From Opitutales bacterium (GTDB lineage Bacteria > Verrucomicrobiota > Verrucomicrobiia > Opitutales > Seribacteraceae), in NCBI GenBank assembly GCA_028101545.1, contig JAOHKZ010000001.1, forward strand, positions 1 through 64,000: 64,000 bases of DNA. Direction: 5' to 3'. Below the pieces are notes generated by a model. That model saw only the letters and a program-made list of their open reading frames with translations, searched no databases and had not been told where the DNA came from. Shown here in pieces: positions 1 to 9,428 of the stretch (positions within the stretch are counted from its first letter, which is position 1; each line of letters opens with the position of its first letter). The position numbers and the translations under genes were made by a program.

Positions 1-144
1 CGGATTACTGAGTGGGCACGAATGACGATTCAATACAAGCATTCCCACAAGGCGAAATTCAAGGAATCGGAAGTAATTGAAGTTTCCAAAAAAGAATTTT
101 GCCGACTGATAAAAGGAGCTGTTCTGGAAGAAAGCGAAGAGTGA
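1..144 (+). CDS. C-terminal part of an unidentified protein (truncated at window start)
   Basis: Frame 1 open from base 1 to TGA at 142-144 (..RITEWARMTIQYKHSHKAKFKESEVIEVSKKEFCRLIKGAVLEESEE*). Confidence 0.55.
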   Translation, partial: RITEWARMTIQYKHSHKAKFKESEVIEVSKKEFCRLIKGAVLEESEE

Positions 145-189
145 TTTTTGGCTCGACCATTTAAGTGTCAACTTTTGTAAACTATAACC

Positions 190-1377
190 ATGTCAATTTC
201 CATAGGGACTCCCTTTAAAAATTTAGCAAAAAAAGTACTTCTCTGCGGTTCGGGTGAATTGGGGAAGGAAGTAGTGATTGAATTACAGCGCTATGGTGTG
301 GAGGTAATTGCGGTCGATTCCTATGCCAATGCACCTGCTATGCAAGTTGCAGACAGATGTCATATTATTTCCATGCTAGACGGACAGGAGCTTAAACGGA
401 TTATAGAATTGGAAAGACCAGATTTAGTTGTACCTGAAGTGGAGGCAATTGCCACGGACACACTCGCTGAAATGGAAGCTACGGGTTCTATCACGGTTAT
501 TCCAACTGCCCGTGCAACTCAGTTAACGATGAATAGGGAGGGTATTCGCCGACTTGCTGCAGAAGAACTTGGCTTGAAAACATCCCCCTTTCTTTTTGCC
601 GAAACCGGGGAGGAATTTAGGCAGGCTGTGGAATCGATTGGAATGCCCTGTGTGGTAAAGCCAATTATGAGCTCTTCAGGAAAAGGGCAAAGCACGATCC
701 GTTCTTCAGATCAGATTGATAAGGCATGGACCTATGCCCAGGAAGGTGGTCGTTCCGGAGGAGGAAAAGTTATCGTGGAAGGTTTTGTTGAATTCGATTA
801 TGAGATCACTCAGTTAACTGTTCGGCATGCTGGGGGAACATCCTTTTGCGACCCTATTGGGCATGTTCAAGTGGATGGCGATTACCGTGAGTCCTGGCAA
901 CCCCAACCGATGTCAGTAGCTGCACTGCAAGAAGCGATTCGTTATGCGCAAGCAATCACAGATGCTCTCGGCGGACACGGAGTCTTTGGTGTTGAACTTT
1001 TTATAAAAGGGGAAGAGGTACTTTTTAGCGAAGTTTCTCCTCGCCCACACGATACGGGAATGGTCACAATGATTTCCCAGGATCTTTCACAATTTGCACT
1101 CCACGCCAGGGCTATTCTAGGATTACCCATTCCGGTCATTCGTCAAGTTGGCCCATCGGCATCAAGTGTGATTTTAGTTGAGGGTGAATCCGAAAATGTG
1201 TCTTTTGGAAATTTAGAAAAAGCTCTTGTTGAACCTGATACTCAACTAAGGTTATTTGGAAAGCCAATGGTTAAAGGCCAGCGGAGGATGGGGGTGGCAC
1301 TTGGTCGGGCAGAATCGATTGAGGAGGCGCGTGAAAAAGCAAATAAAGTGGTATCCCAAGTGAATATTTCTTTATGA
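190..1377 (+). CDS. purT: Formate-dependent phosphoribosylglycinamide formyltransferase (ATP-grasp)
   Basis: 395 aa; [43 protein letters not shown]-terminus and ATP-grasp core typical of PurT. Confidence 0.95.
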   Translation: MSISIGTPFKNLAKKVLLCGSGELGKEVVIELQRYGVEVIAVDSYANAPAMQVADRCHIISMLDGQELKRIIELERPDLVVPEVEAIATDTLAEMEATGSITVIPTARATQLTMNREGIRRLAAEELGLKTSPFLFAETGEEFRQAVESIGMPCVVKPIMSSSGKGQSTIRSSDQIDKAWTYAQEGGRSGGGKVIVEGFVEFDYEITQLTVRHAGGTSFCDPIGHVQVDGDYRESWQPQPMSVAALQEAIRYAQAITDALGGHGVFGVELFIKGEEVLFSEVSPRPHDTGMVTMISQDLSQFALHARAILGLPIPVIRQVGPSASSVILVEGESENVSFGNLEKALVEPDTQLRLFGKPMVKGQRRMGVALGRAESIEEAREKANKVVSQVNISL

Positions 1378-1712
1378 GCGATATTCAGGAGCTAATAGAT
1401 TTACTGGTTCAATTCAGGGATGAGCGGGACTGGGGACAATTTCATGACTCAAAAAACCTTGCCCTAGCACTTTCCATTGAGGCAGCTGAATTAAATGAGA
1501 TTTTTCTTTGGAAAAAAGATTCAGATTCCAACAATATTGATCGAGAGCGTTTAAAGGAGGAATTAGCTGATGTGTTTGCTTATGCCCTTATGCTGGCAGA
1601 AAAAAACAACCTTTCTGTTTCTGATATTGTAAAAAATAAAATTCAAAAAAATGCAGAAAAATACCCGATTGAAACATGCAAGGGTTCTTCAGAAAAGTAT
1701 AAGGAAACTTAA
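1374..1712 (+). CDS. MazG-like nucleotide pyrophosphohydrolase
   Basis: [33 protein letters not shown]...[20 protein letters not shown] overlap with purT stop. Confidence 0.85.
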   Translation: MSDIQELIDLLVQFRDERDWGQFHDSKNLALALSIEAAELNEIFLWKKDSDSNNIDRERLKEELADVFAYALMLAEKNNLSVSDIVKNKIQKNAEKYPIETCKGSSEKYKET

Positions 1713-2608
1713 CTCCCTGAACCCCGGCCCCTGAAGGTCAGTTCAGCGATACCCGACTTGTCGAGTTCGCCAAGACCAAGTTCGACCATCTTTTGATATT
1801 GGGCAAGTGTTGCCTTTGCCAATGGAACCTGGATTCCAGCTTGCTCGGCCACAGATATTGCAATTCCAGAATCCTTGGCTGCATGGTCAGCAGAAAAATA
1901 ACATTCGTGATCACGTTCGAGCATGTCTTCCGCATCCGTTTCAAGTACACGCGAATTAGCTCCGGTTTGGGAGAAGATTTCACAAAGCATGTTAAGATCG
2001 AGGCCAAGCGCATCGCCAATTCCCAACCCCTCTGCCAGGGCTGCAGTGTTTATATTCATCACCATATTGACCAGTGCCTTGACCTGGGCTGCCCGTCCGG
2101 CCTCTCCTACAAAACGAAGGTTAATACTTAGATCATTAAGTAAATCTTTTGCACTTTCGAAAACTTCAGCTTTACCCCCGATCATAAGGTAAAGGGTTCC
2201 TTCCCGGGCCTGGGTTATACTTGATGCCATGCATCCTTCAAGAGTTTGAGCATTAACCTCAGCAGCTTTTTGTTCGAGTTTTATATGCATTCCAGGCGAG
2301 AGCGTGGCACAGTTAATAAAAAGTTTGCCTGCAGCCTCTTTGAACAAATTGTCATCCGAGTCAAAAAAGATTGCCTCCATTGCTGCATCGTTGGTCACCA
2401 CAGTCAAAATGATATCAGATATTGCTGTTACCTCAGCCAAAGTGCTTGCGTGTGTACAACCCAATTCCTCAGCCAATGCCTCGGCAATATTTTTGGCTAC
2501 ATCATTTACACAACTGATTTGGTAACCCTTATCTTTTAAATTCCTGGCCATGTTTGCACCCATTCGCCCAACGCCGACCAATCCGATTTTCTTCTCTTTT
2601 GAATTCAT
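1709..2608 (-). CDS. NAD(P)-dependent oxidoreductase, 3-hydroxyisobutyrate dehydrogenase family
   Basis: KKIGLVGVGRMGANMARNLKDKGYQ Rossmann GxGxMG motif; full-length ORF. Confidence 0.88.
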   Translation of the reverse strand: MNSKEKKIGLVGVGRMGANMARNLKDKGYQISCVNDVAKNIAEALAEELGCTHASTLAEVTAISDIILTVVTNDAAMEAIFFDSDDNLFKEAAGKLFINCATLSPGMHIKLEQKAAEVNAQTLEGCMASSITQAREGTLYLMIGGKAEVFESAKDLLNDLSINLRFVGEAGRAAQVKALVNMVMNINTAALAEGLGIGDALGLDLNMLCEIFSQTGANSRVLETDAEDMLERDHECYFSADHAAKDSGIAISVAEQAGIQVPLAKATLAQYQKMVELGLGELDKSGIAELTFRGRGSGS

Positions 2609-2778
2609 AAATATTCGTTTTTGTAAAATTAATTAAAACTTCTCTTTGAATGCCTACTCTTTTTGCCTAAGTCGAATAAAATTCTTTTTTCTAGATTAAT
2701 GTAAATACAGATTGTCGCTAGTTCAAGGAATGGATTGGAAGTGTAAACTGAACTTGCCAATATCCCTAATCATGGAAT

Positions 2779-3522
2779 ATGCCTGCTCTGATGTTTGGAA
2801 CAATAAAAAACAAGCTCGGGGAAACTCTCGATTACACTTTTAATGAAGGCTCAGCTAATTGCAGAGATTTGTTGATCATTGGACACGGAGTTACTGGAAA
2901 CAAAGACAGGCCCTTTGTGGTAGCCTTAGCCGATGCTGTTTCGGTTTCAGGTATCAATGTGCTTCGTTTTTCTTTTTCCGGTAATGGAAATTCCGGCGGT
3001 GAATTTCGGGACTGCACAATTTCTAAAGAGGTGGATGATTTACAGTCAGTTTTATCTGTGGTGGAAGAGAAAAATTATCGGGCTATTTATGCCGGTCATA
3101 GTATGGGTGGTGCAGTCGGGGTTTTGACTGCAGCCAAGGATTCGCGGATCAAATTCCTTATCTCGTTAGCCGGCATGGTGAGTACGGGGAAATTTTATGA
3201 TACTGAGTTCGGGGAGGAAACACCTGATACTGGTTGTATGTGGGAGGAACCAGACTGCCCGCTTTCCTCTGCTTTTAAAAATGATTTGAAAGGTATTCAT
3301 TCCACCGCTCCCCAAGCCGCTCAGATCATGGTGCCTTGGTTGCTTGTTCACGGCACTGACGATGATGTGGTTTTAATTGACGATTCCAAAGAAGCTTATT
3401 CCCTGGCAACAGGGCCCAAGAAATTTGTTGAGATCGAGGGGGCTAATCATGTTTTTTCCGAGGATGGACAGAAACCCATGATTGAGGCAGTCACAGGATG
3501 GTTACAAGCTAACCTTGATTAG
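2779..3522 (+). CDS. Alpha/beta hydrolase
   Basis: GHGVTGNKDRPF...YAGHSMGGAVGVL nucleophile elbow GHSMG; HGTDDDVV; EGANHVF. Confidence 0.85.
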   Translation: MPALMFGTIKNKLGETLDYTFNEGSANCRDLLIIGHGVTGNKDRPFVVALADAVSVSGINVLRFSFSGNGNSGGEFRDCTISKEVDDLQSVLSVVEEKNYRAIYAGHSMGGAVGVLTAAKDSRIKFLISLAGMVSTGKFYDTEFGEETPDTGCMWEEPDCPLSSAFKNDLKGIHSTAPQAAQIMVPWLLVHGTDDDVVLIDDSKEAYSLATGPKKFVEIEGANHVFSEDGQKPMIEAVTGWLQANLD

Positions 3523-3524
3523 GT

Positions 3525-4844
3525 TTACTTGGATTTTAGTCCGACTGTATTAACCGAAATAATCTGATAATTATACTTCTTCGCACTATCTGCTGATTCA
3601 TCAATAAAAACCATTTCTCTAAGCGGCATTATTGGAGTATCGCTATACAATAATCCCTGAAAAAGGGGGCGGCCAAATTTATTCGCCGGGTCCTTGGGGA
3701 CCTGACCGATTACTTTTCCATTTCTCTTAATCAGAAAGTGAGAAATTCCGCTTTCCAAATCTGCTTCCGCCTTCCAGGATAATTCCTTCCCATTTCGTTT
3801 TAAGTGGGTAGGGGATGGAGGCGGAGTAAGATCTGTGATCTTGGTGTCCTGTACGAATTGCATCCAAGTATGTGTAATTTTTGCGTTCGGTAGCCAGACT
3901 GCTTCCAGTGGGTTCCCTTGAAATTTTATCTTAGGCTGAGCTTTTTTGCCTAGCAGGGGAGCGAGCCATGTATTTTTGGTGGGCATCGGGCTGAGTTTTT
4001 TTCCGGAGGTTTTGGGCAAACGGGCGGAGAGGCAGGCATCAAGCCAGGGAATTGCCATGTAACGGGAATTTCCACATTCGTGTGAACTGAGCGGGTCAAT
4101 CGATACCCCAACTAATCCACCCGCACCTCTAACTTTTTTGAAGAAGCTTTCATTGCTTGGCCAGACCCGTGCAAATCGTCCTTTTTTTTCAGTGACTCCC
4201 TCTTTTGTCCCTGGGTTGCACATAATCGGAACCTTAAGGGCATCTGCTGGTAGATCATGAGGTTTAATTTGGGGTCGCTCCGGATTTGCTTCCAACATAG
4301 GAACTCCAGAGCGTAACCAACACGCGATCACCCGATTGGGGTAGAGCATGGTCATTCCTCCCACCCAGTGTCCACCACCACTATGGCCCCATAATGCCCA
4401 CGGTACGGCACTTAATTCAGGATGTCCGCTTATTTGACCTAAATCATGTAAACTTTTGAGGAAGGTCTTATCTGAGCCATTCCGTGGATCACACCACATT
4501 TGACAATCCGCTTGTCCGGGCTGTTCATAGGTCGGAGAGAGCAGGGCACATTCATGCGTTTTGGCCAATGCTTGCCAGTGAAGATCCCATGCACCAGTCA
4601 GTCCAGATTTGCAGGATCCTTCTCCACACCCGTGCTGATGCACTACCACACCTTTTAGTTTTTCGACTCCTGCGGGGATCCAAATTGTGTACTGCACCGG
4701 AAATATGAGTTCTCCCGGCTTTCCGGAAGCTTCATATCTTACCCGGTAGTACGGGGATTCCGCTTCTGGATAAATATCATAGGGTTGATTTTGTCCAAAG
4801 AGAAATGTGGATAGAAAACTAAAGAGTATGAGAAGCCTTGTCAT
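3525..4844 (-). CDS. Secreted alpha/beta-hydrolase-like protein with C-terminal FN3-like region
   Basis: Signal peptide [17 protein letters not shown] (start moved from 4871 to internal Met at 4844); [11 protein letters not shown] motif; C-terminal [39 protein letters not shown]. Confidence 0.65.
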   Translation of the reverse strand: MTRLLILFSFLSTFLFGQNQPYDIYPEAESPYYRVRYEASGKPGELIFPVQYTIWIPAGVEKLKGVVVHQHGCGEGSCKSGLTGAWDLHWQALAKTHECALLSPTYEQPGQADCQMWCDPRNGSDKTFLKSLHDLGQISGHPELSAVPWALWGHSGGGHWVGGMTMLYPNRVIACWLRSGVPMLEANPERPQIKPHDLPADALKVPIMCNPGTKEGVTEKKGRFARVWPSNESFFKKVRGAGGLVGVSIDPLSSHECGNSRYMAIPWLDACLSARLPKTSGKKLSPMPTKNTWLAPLLGKKAQPKIKFQGNPLEAVWLPNAKITHTWMQFVQDTKITDLTPPPSPTHLKRNGKELSWKAEADLESGISHFLIKRNGKVIGQVPKDPANKFGRPLFQGLLYSDTPIMPLREMVFIDESADSAKKYNYQIISVNTVGLKSK

Positions 4845-4996
4845 GAAAAAGTTCAACCACGGTTCAATCATTTAGTAAATAACCGAAGGGAGGTTTTAAT
4901 TTTATATAATCCAGCAGGCATGTCTTTTTATAAGGGTATCACTACATTTTATAATTCGCTTTTGGACTTTTTCTCTACGAGCAGTAGAATGTTGAA

Positions 4997-5695
4997 ATGA
5001 TTTCTTCCCCTTCATCCCTGCATGCGGAGACTATTCAAAAATTTGCTTTGGAGATAAACTCGGTCCATAAGTCATTCGGACAGGTTGATGTCCTTAAAGG
5101 GGTCGATCTAAAATTAGATGTTGGTGAACGGGTTGCATTAATGGGACCCAGCGGAAGTGGTAAATCAACTTTGCTTAATTGTATTTGTGGAATTGAATCA
5201 ATGGACAGGGGAGAAATCAAGTTGGGTGGAGTATCACTTAACGAGATGAGCCCAAAAAATCTTGAGCAAATCAGGAAACAGTCAATCGGTTATGTTTTTC
5301 AATCCTTTCATCTTTTGCCCACACTTTCAGCGATGGAAAATATAGAATTCCCTGCTCAGTTAGTTGATATGCCTAAAAAAGAAAGAATGGAAAGAGTGGA
5401 GAAGTTACTTGATGCAATTGGCTTGTCTCACCGGGCCCATCATAAACCTGATGCCCTGAGTGGAGGGGAATGCCAACGAGTGGCTATTGCCCGTGCCTTG
5501 ATTCATCGACCGAATCTAATTCTTGCTGATGAACCAACTGGTAGTTTGGATTCGGATATTGGCGGACAGGTTCTTGATTTATTGGAGGACTTGTCAAAAG
5601 AATTTCAGGTCGCACTTCTACTAGTTACCCATGATCAGGCATCCACTCGAATTTGTAACCGGGTGATTTCCATGAAAGATGGATTGTTGGTTTAA
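4997..5695 (+). CDS. ABC transporter ATP-binding protein (LolD/MacB-like)
   Basis: Walker A GPSGSGKST; signature LSGGECQRVAIARAL; Walker B LILADEPTGSLD. Confidence 0.93.
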   Translation: MISSPSSLHAETIQKFALEINSVHKSFGQVDVLKGVDLKLDVGERVALMGPSGSGKSTLLNCICGIESMDRGEIKLGGVSLNEMSPKNLEQIRKQSIGYVFQSFHLLPTLSAMENIEFPAQLVDMPKKERMERVEKLLDAIGLSHRAHHKPDALSGGECQRVAIARALIHRPNLILADEPTGSLDSDIGGQVLDLLEDLSKEFQVALLLVTHDQASTRICNRVISMKDGLLV

Positions 5696-5703
5696 GCTCC
5701 TGC

Positions 5704-8292
5704 ATGTCCATACTTCCACATTCTATCCGTCTTGTCCTGCTCATTCTTGTCCGGACAACCCTTAGGCATTGGAAGCAAAAGCTGGGTAGTTATCTTTTGC
5801 TCCTAGCCATTGTTGCAGTTGGAGTGGGGGCATTTAATGGAATTCGCCAGGCGAGCCGTTCGGCTTCGGCAAATTTTGGTCTTTTTAATCAGGCGGTTTC
5901 TGGTCAGAGCGATTTTCTGATCGAATCACCAACCCAGAGATTATCCACTGATATTTTGCTCAGTTTGAGTAATTTGGCGGGAGATCCGGATTGGCATTTG
6001 GTGCCAGTTATAGAAGGTTCCGTCACTGCGCTTGATTCCGAAAATCAACCAGCCCAGCAACTTCGTCTGGTCGGACTCGATTTAATGTCACTCGCCAACC
6101 TTCCTGACTTGGTCGAAAATAAAATTGATTTTGGAGAGGATGAATCTTCCTGGTATGATTGGTTGGGGAGTGGTAATTCCGTCTGGATTGGCCAAACTAC
6201 TGCAGATAAACTTGGAGTGGAGGAGGGTGGTGAGATCATAATTCTTGCCAGTGGTCGTAGTCAGCAAATGGGGATACGAAAAATTTTAAAAGAGGATGGT
6301 TCGCCTCTTCCGGACGACTTAGTCATCGCAGATATTCCCACCGTTCAATTGCTCCTTAGCCGGCCCCGGGAAATCAACCGGGTCGAGGTTATCCTTAATC
6401 GGCCAGACCTTCGTCAGGATTCAGGGTACCTTGAGGAAATTGAGAAACGCTTAATCCGCGAGCTTCCGGAAAATATCTCTCTGAGCCCAACTGAAAACCG
6501 GGCGGTCGATCGGGCGGCCATGACCGCAGCCTTTCGCCTGAACCTTAGCATTCTTTCGCTGATTGCAATTTTGGTCGGAGCTTATCTTATTCTACAGGCT
6601 CTGGACGCGGCTGTGGTTCGTAAAAGAACTGAATTTGCTACGCTGATCTCTCTTGGTGTTAGTCGCCAAGTGCTCTTTATCACGTCCCTGCTGGAATCAA
6701 TTATTATTGGATTAATTGGATCGGTTGCGGGTATTGGGGTGGGTTGGTTCTTTGCTTATTTTTCCGCCCAAATGTTAGCTGATACCGTAAATGCACTTTA
6801 TTTTGCGACCACACTGGATGCGATTTCACTTACATGGATGGATTGTGTGTTCGGGGTTGGGTTGGGCCTTTTCTTTACTCTGGTTGCCGGTTGGCTACCC
6901 GCTAGAGACGCGATGCAAACTCCGCCGGCTCAGGTTCTTTCCAAGGGTGACTGGTCACCAGGTTTTACCTGGTTACAAAAACCAAAGGTTGGATTATTCC
7001 TATTACTTGCGGGTGTAGTATGTCTTTTATTTCCACCTTTTCCATTGGAGGGTGGGGGAAAAATGCCGGTGGGTGGGTTTCTGTCTGCCGGTTTCTGGAT
7101 ACTGGGATCAGCACTCCTTGCAGGTCATGCCTTGGTCATGCTTGCGGGGTGGTTTCGTCCAGTTTGTACGCAGCCGGTCAGTCGTTTAGCATGTAGCCGA
7201 TTAGAGGATGGTTCAAGCCGGCATCGATTGGCAGTCGCCGGATTGGTCGTGGCAGTGGGAATGGTGACTGGAATGTTTCAAATGGTGGACAGTTTTAGGT
7301 ATACGATTGAGGAATGGTTTGATATTCGCTTTCAGGCGGAACTCTACATTTCAGAACGGGGAGTTACCGGTGCGGGTACGATTAATGGTATCGACCCAAC
7401 CATCATGGATGAGCTTGTCCAGGACGAAATGATTGCCTATGCCGATGTGGTTTACATCTCCTATGCGAAACCAAAAGAGGGAATTACTATTTTATCCGGA
7501 GTGGATATGAAAGCATGGACCACTTCAATTAAGCAACTTTGGTACAAGCCACCCGGCTCATTCATTGCTGAGGAAGGGGCAGAGCCTGCTTTAATTAGTG
7601 AGACTTTTGCCCGGCGGTTTGATTTAATTACTGGAGGGTCGACTTTTCTGGATACACCGTCTGGTCGAAAGAAAATTTCCCCGGTTGGTATATTTTCGGA
7701 TTATGGAAATGAGTTTGGTACCGCCGCAGTCGATATAAAAACCTGGAAGTCATGGACTCAGTCCGAAAGGCCTATTAATGTAAGCCTGTATTTAAAAGAG
7801 GGAACAGATGTTAACCAGGTTCGGGATCGCCTGCGTCTTTCTTTCCCCGGATTGGATGTTCGTAATGGTAAGGAATTACGGGATGTAGCCCTGGGTATTT
7901 TTGAACAGACTTTTAAAGCCACTTCTGCACTCAATATAATTGGTCTGGTTGTTGCCTTTGCCGGTTTGTTGCTTGGTCTATTTTCGATTTTTGATGAGTC
8001 CGCCCGTACTTGGCTCACTCTGCGTCATCTAGGTTTTTCAAATCGTCAGTTTTTAATCTCTGCAGGTATCGAAGGTGCGGGAATTGGGCTGGCAGCTTGG
8101 TTGAGTGGTTCAATGATTGGACTGGTTCTCGGTTGGTTGTTGGTTAAGGTAATTAATGTGCAGTCTTTTGGCTGGACCCTTCTTTGGCATGTGCCGTACA
8201 TCGATTTTCTAATCTTTGGTACGCTGTTGGTTCTGACTGGTTTTCTTTCCGGTTGCCTGGCATCCGCTTATTGGAATTTTAAACGTAAATGA
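5704..8292 (+). CDS. ABC transporter permease, FtsX/MacB type
   Basis: 862 aa multi-TM protein directly downstream of the ATPase; two FtsX-like TM regions. Confidence 0.88.
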   Translation: MSILPHSIRLVLLILVRTTLRHWKQKLGSYLLLLAIVAVGVGAFNGIRQASRSASANFGLFNQAVSGQSDFLIESPTQRLSTDILLSLSNLAGDPDWHLVPVIEGSVTALDSENQPAQQLRLVGLDLMSLANLPDLVENKIDFGEDESSWYDWLGSGNSVWIGQTTADKLGVEEGGEIIILASGRSQQMGIRKILKEDGSPLPDDLVIADIPTVQLLLSRPREINRVEVILNRPDLRQDSGYLEEIEKRLIRELPENISLSPTENRAVDRAAMTAAFRLNLSILSLIAILVGAYLILQALDAAVVRKRTEFATLISLGVSRQVLFITSLLESIIIGLIGSVAGIGVGWFFAYFSAQMLADTVNALYFATTLDAISLTWMDCVFGVGLGLFFTLVAGWLPARDAMQTPPAQVLSKGDWSPGFTWLQKPKVGLFLLLAGVVCLLFPPFPLEGGGKMPVGGFLSAGFWILGSALLAGHALVMLAGWFRPVCTQPVSRLACSRLEDGSSRHRLAVAGLVVAVGMVTGMFQMVDSFRYTIEEWFDIRFQAELYISERGVTGAGTINGIDPTIMDELVQDEMIAYADVVYISYAKPKEGITILSGVDMKAWTTSIKQLWYKPPGSFIAEEGAEPALISETFARRFDLITGGSTFLDTPSGRKKISPVGIFSDYGNEFGTAAVDIKTWKSWTQSERPINVSLYLKEGTDVNQVRDRLRLSFPGLDVRNGKELRDVALGIFEQTFKATSALNIIGLVVAFAGLLLGLFSIFDESARTWLTLRHLGFSNRQFLISAGIEGAGIGLAAWLSGSMIGLVLGWLLVKVINVQSFGWTLLWHVPYIDFLIFGTLLVLTGFLSGCLASAYWNFKRK

Positions 8293-9419
8293 AACTGCTT
8301 GTTATCCTTTTAATCCTTACTTCCAATATTGCTTGGTCTGAATGGATCGAACCTCCCGCACGCTCGGCCAAAGGGTATCTTGTGCCTACTCCCGATTATC
8401 AGCCTGTTTTTCCGCGGGATCATGGTTCTCATCCTGAGCACGGCATCGAATGGTGGTATTGGGTCGGACATTTAAATGCGGTTAATTCGGAAAAAAAATT
8501 TGGTTTTCAATCCACAATTTTTCGCCTGGCCGGGGATCCAAAGGAGTCAGGTGTTACTCAAGCAGAACCCTTTGGTAATCAAAATCTCTTTCTAGTTCAT
8601 ACCGCCCTTAGTGATTTAGAAGAGGAGAAATATATTCATCATGAAAGGGTTATGCGGGAAGGTTGGCAGGCCAGTTCTTCGAAGAAAACCCTCAGCTTAA
8701 AAGTTGGCGGGGTGAAAGTGAGCCTTCTTGATAAAGAGGAGGGGCATAGGGTGGTTACCCGTTACCCCGACGGGGCAAAACTTGAATTAACTTTTAAGCC
8801 AGCCAAGCCATTAGTTTCTTTTGGTGATCGTGGACTAAGTCGAAAAGGGGCGGATCCAGCCTCGGTCAGTTGGTACTGGTCTTATACCCGTCTGCTTGCA
8901 AAGGGTACACTTTTTCACAATGGAGAGGAGATTCCAGTGGAAGGAATTGCTTGGATGGACCACGAGATTTCATCCAGTCAATTGGGAGAAGATTTAGCGG
9001 GCTGGGATTGGACTTGTATACAACTCGATGACGGGACCGAATTAAAAGCTTACCGATTGAGAAAAAAAGACGGAGGTAGTGATCCTTGGTCCGCAGTTTA
9101 CTGGATTGATGCAAAGGGAAATTCGGAAAGGGTATACGCAGATTCCTTTACATGGAAAACACTCGATACATGGACCAGTCCAAAAACGGGACTCCAATAT
9201 CCCACCACAGTCGAGGTTTCTGTATCCCACCCTTCCGGGGGAAAAGAAGTTTATCGTATTCGTCCCTTACTCGACAGGCAGGAATTCACCGGGAATCGGT
9301 CAGATAATGCTTATTGGGAAGGTGCTTGTGAAGTTTTGAACGAAAAAGGCGATCGAATTGGTTTGGCTTACTTGGAATTGGCTGGGTATGGCGGTGGCTT
9401 AGGTGCCCGTTTGAATTAA
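8289..9419 (+). CDS. Secreted lipocalin-like/AttH (CrtC-like hydratase fold) protein
   Basis: Signal peptide; GIEWWYWVGHLNA, WMDHEISSSQLGEDLAGWDWTCIQLDDGTELKAYRLR; ATGA overlap with permease stop. Confidence 0.8.
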   Translation: MKLLVILLILTSNIAWSEWIEPPARSAKGYLVPTPDYQPVFPRDHGSHPEHGIEWWYWVGHLNAVNSEKKFGFQSTIFRLAGDPKESGVTQAEPFGNQNLFLVHTALSDLEEEKYIHHERVMREGWQASSSKKTLSLKVGGVKVSLLDKEEGHRVVTRYPDGAKLELTFKPAKPLVSFGDRGLSRKGADPASVSWYWSYTRLLAKGTLFHNGEEIPVEGIAWMDHEISSSQLGEDLAGWDWTCIQLDDGTELKAYRLRKKDGGSDPWSAVYWIDAKGNSERVYADSFTWKTLDTWTSPKTGLQYPTTVEVSVSHPSGGKEVYRIRPLLDRQEFTGNRSDNAYWEGACEVLNEKGDRIGLAYLELAGYGGGLGARLN

Positions 9420-9428
9420 AGGTTAGCT

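Noticed and set aside
1738-2539. Antisense and shifted ORFs opposite the oxidoreductase (and similar short ORFs throughout)
   Set aside because: They overlap well-supported coding regions and have no recognisable domain; treated as chance ORFs.
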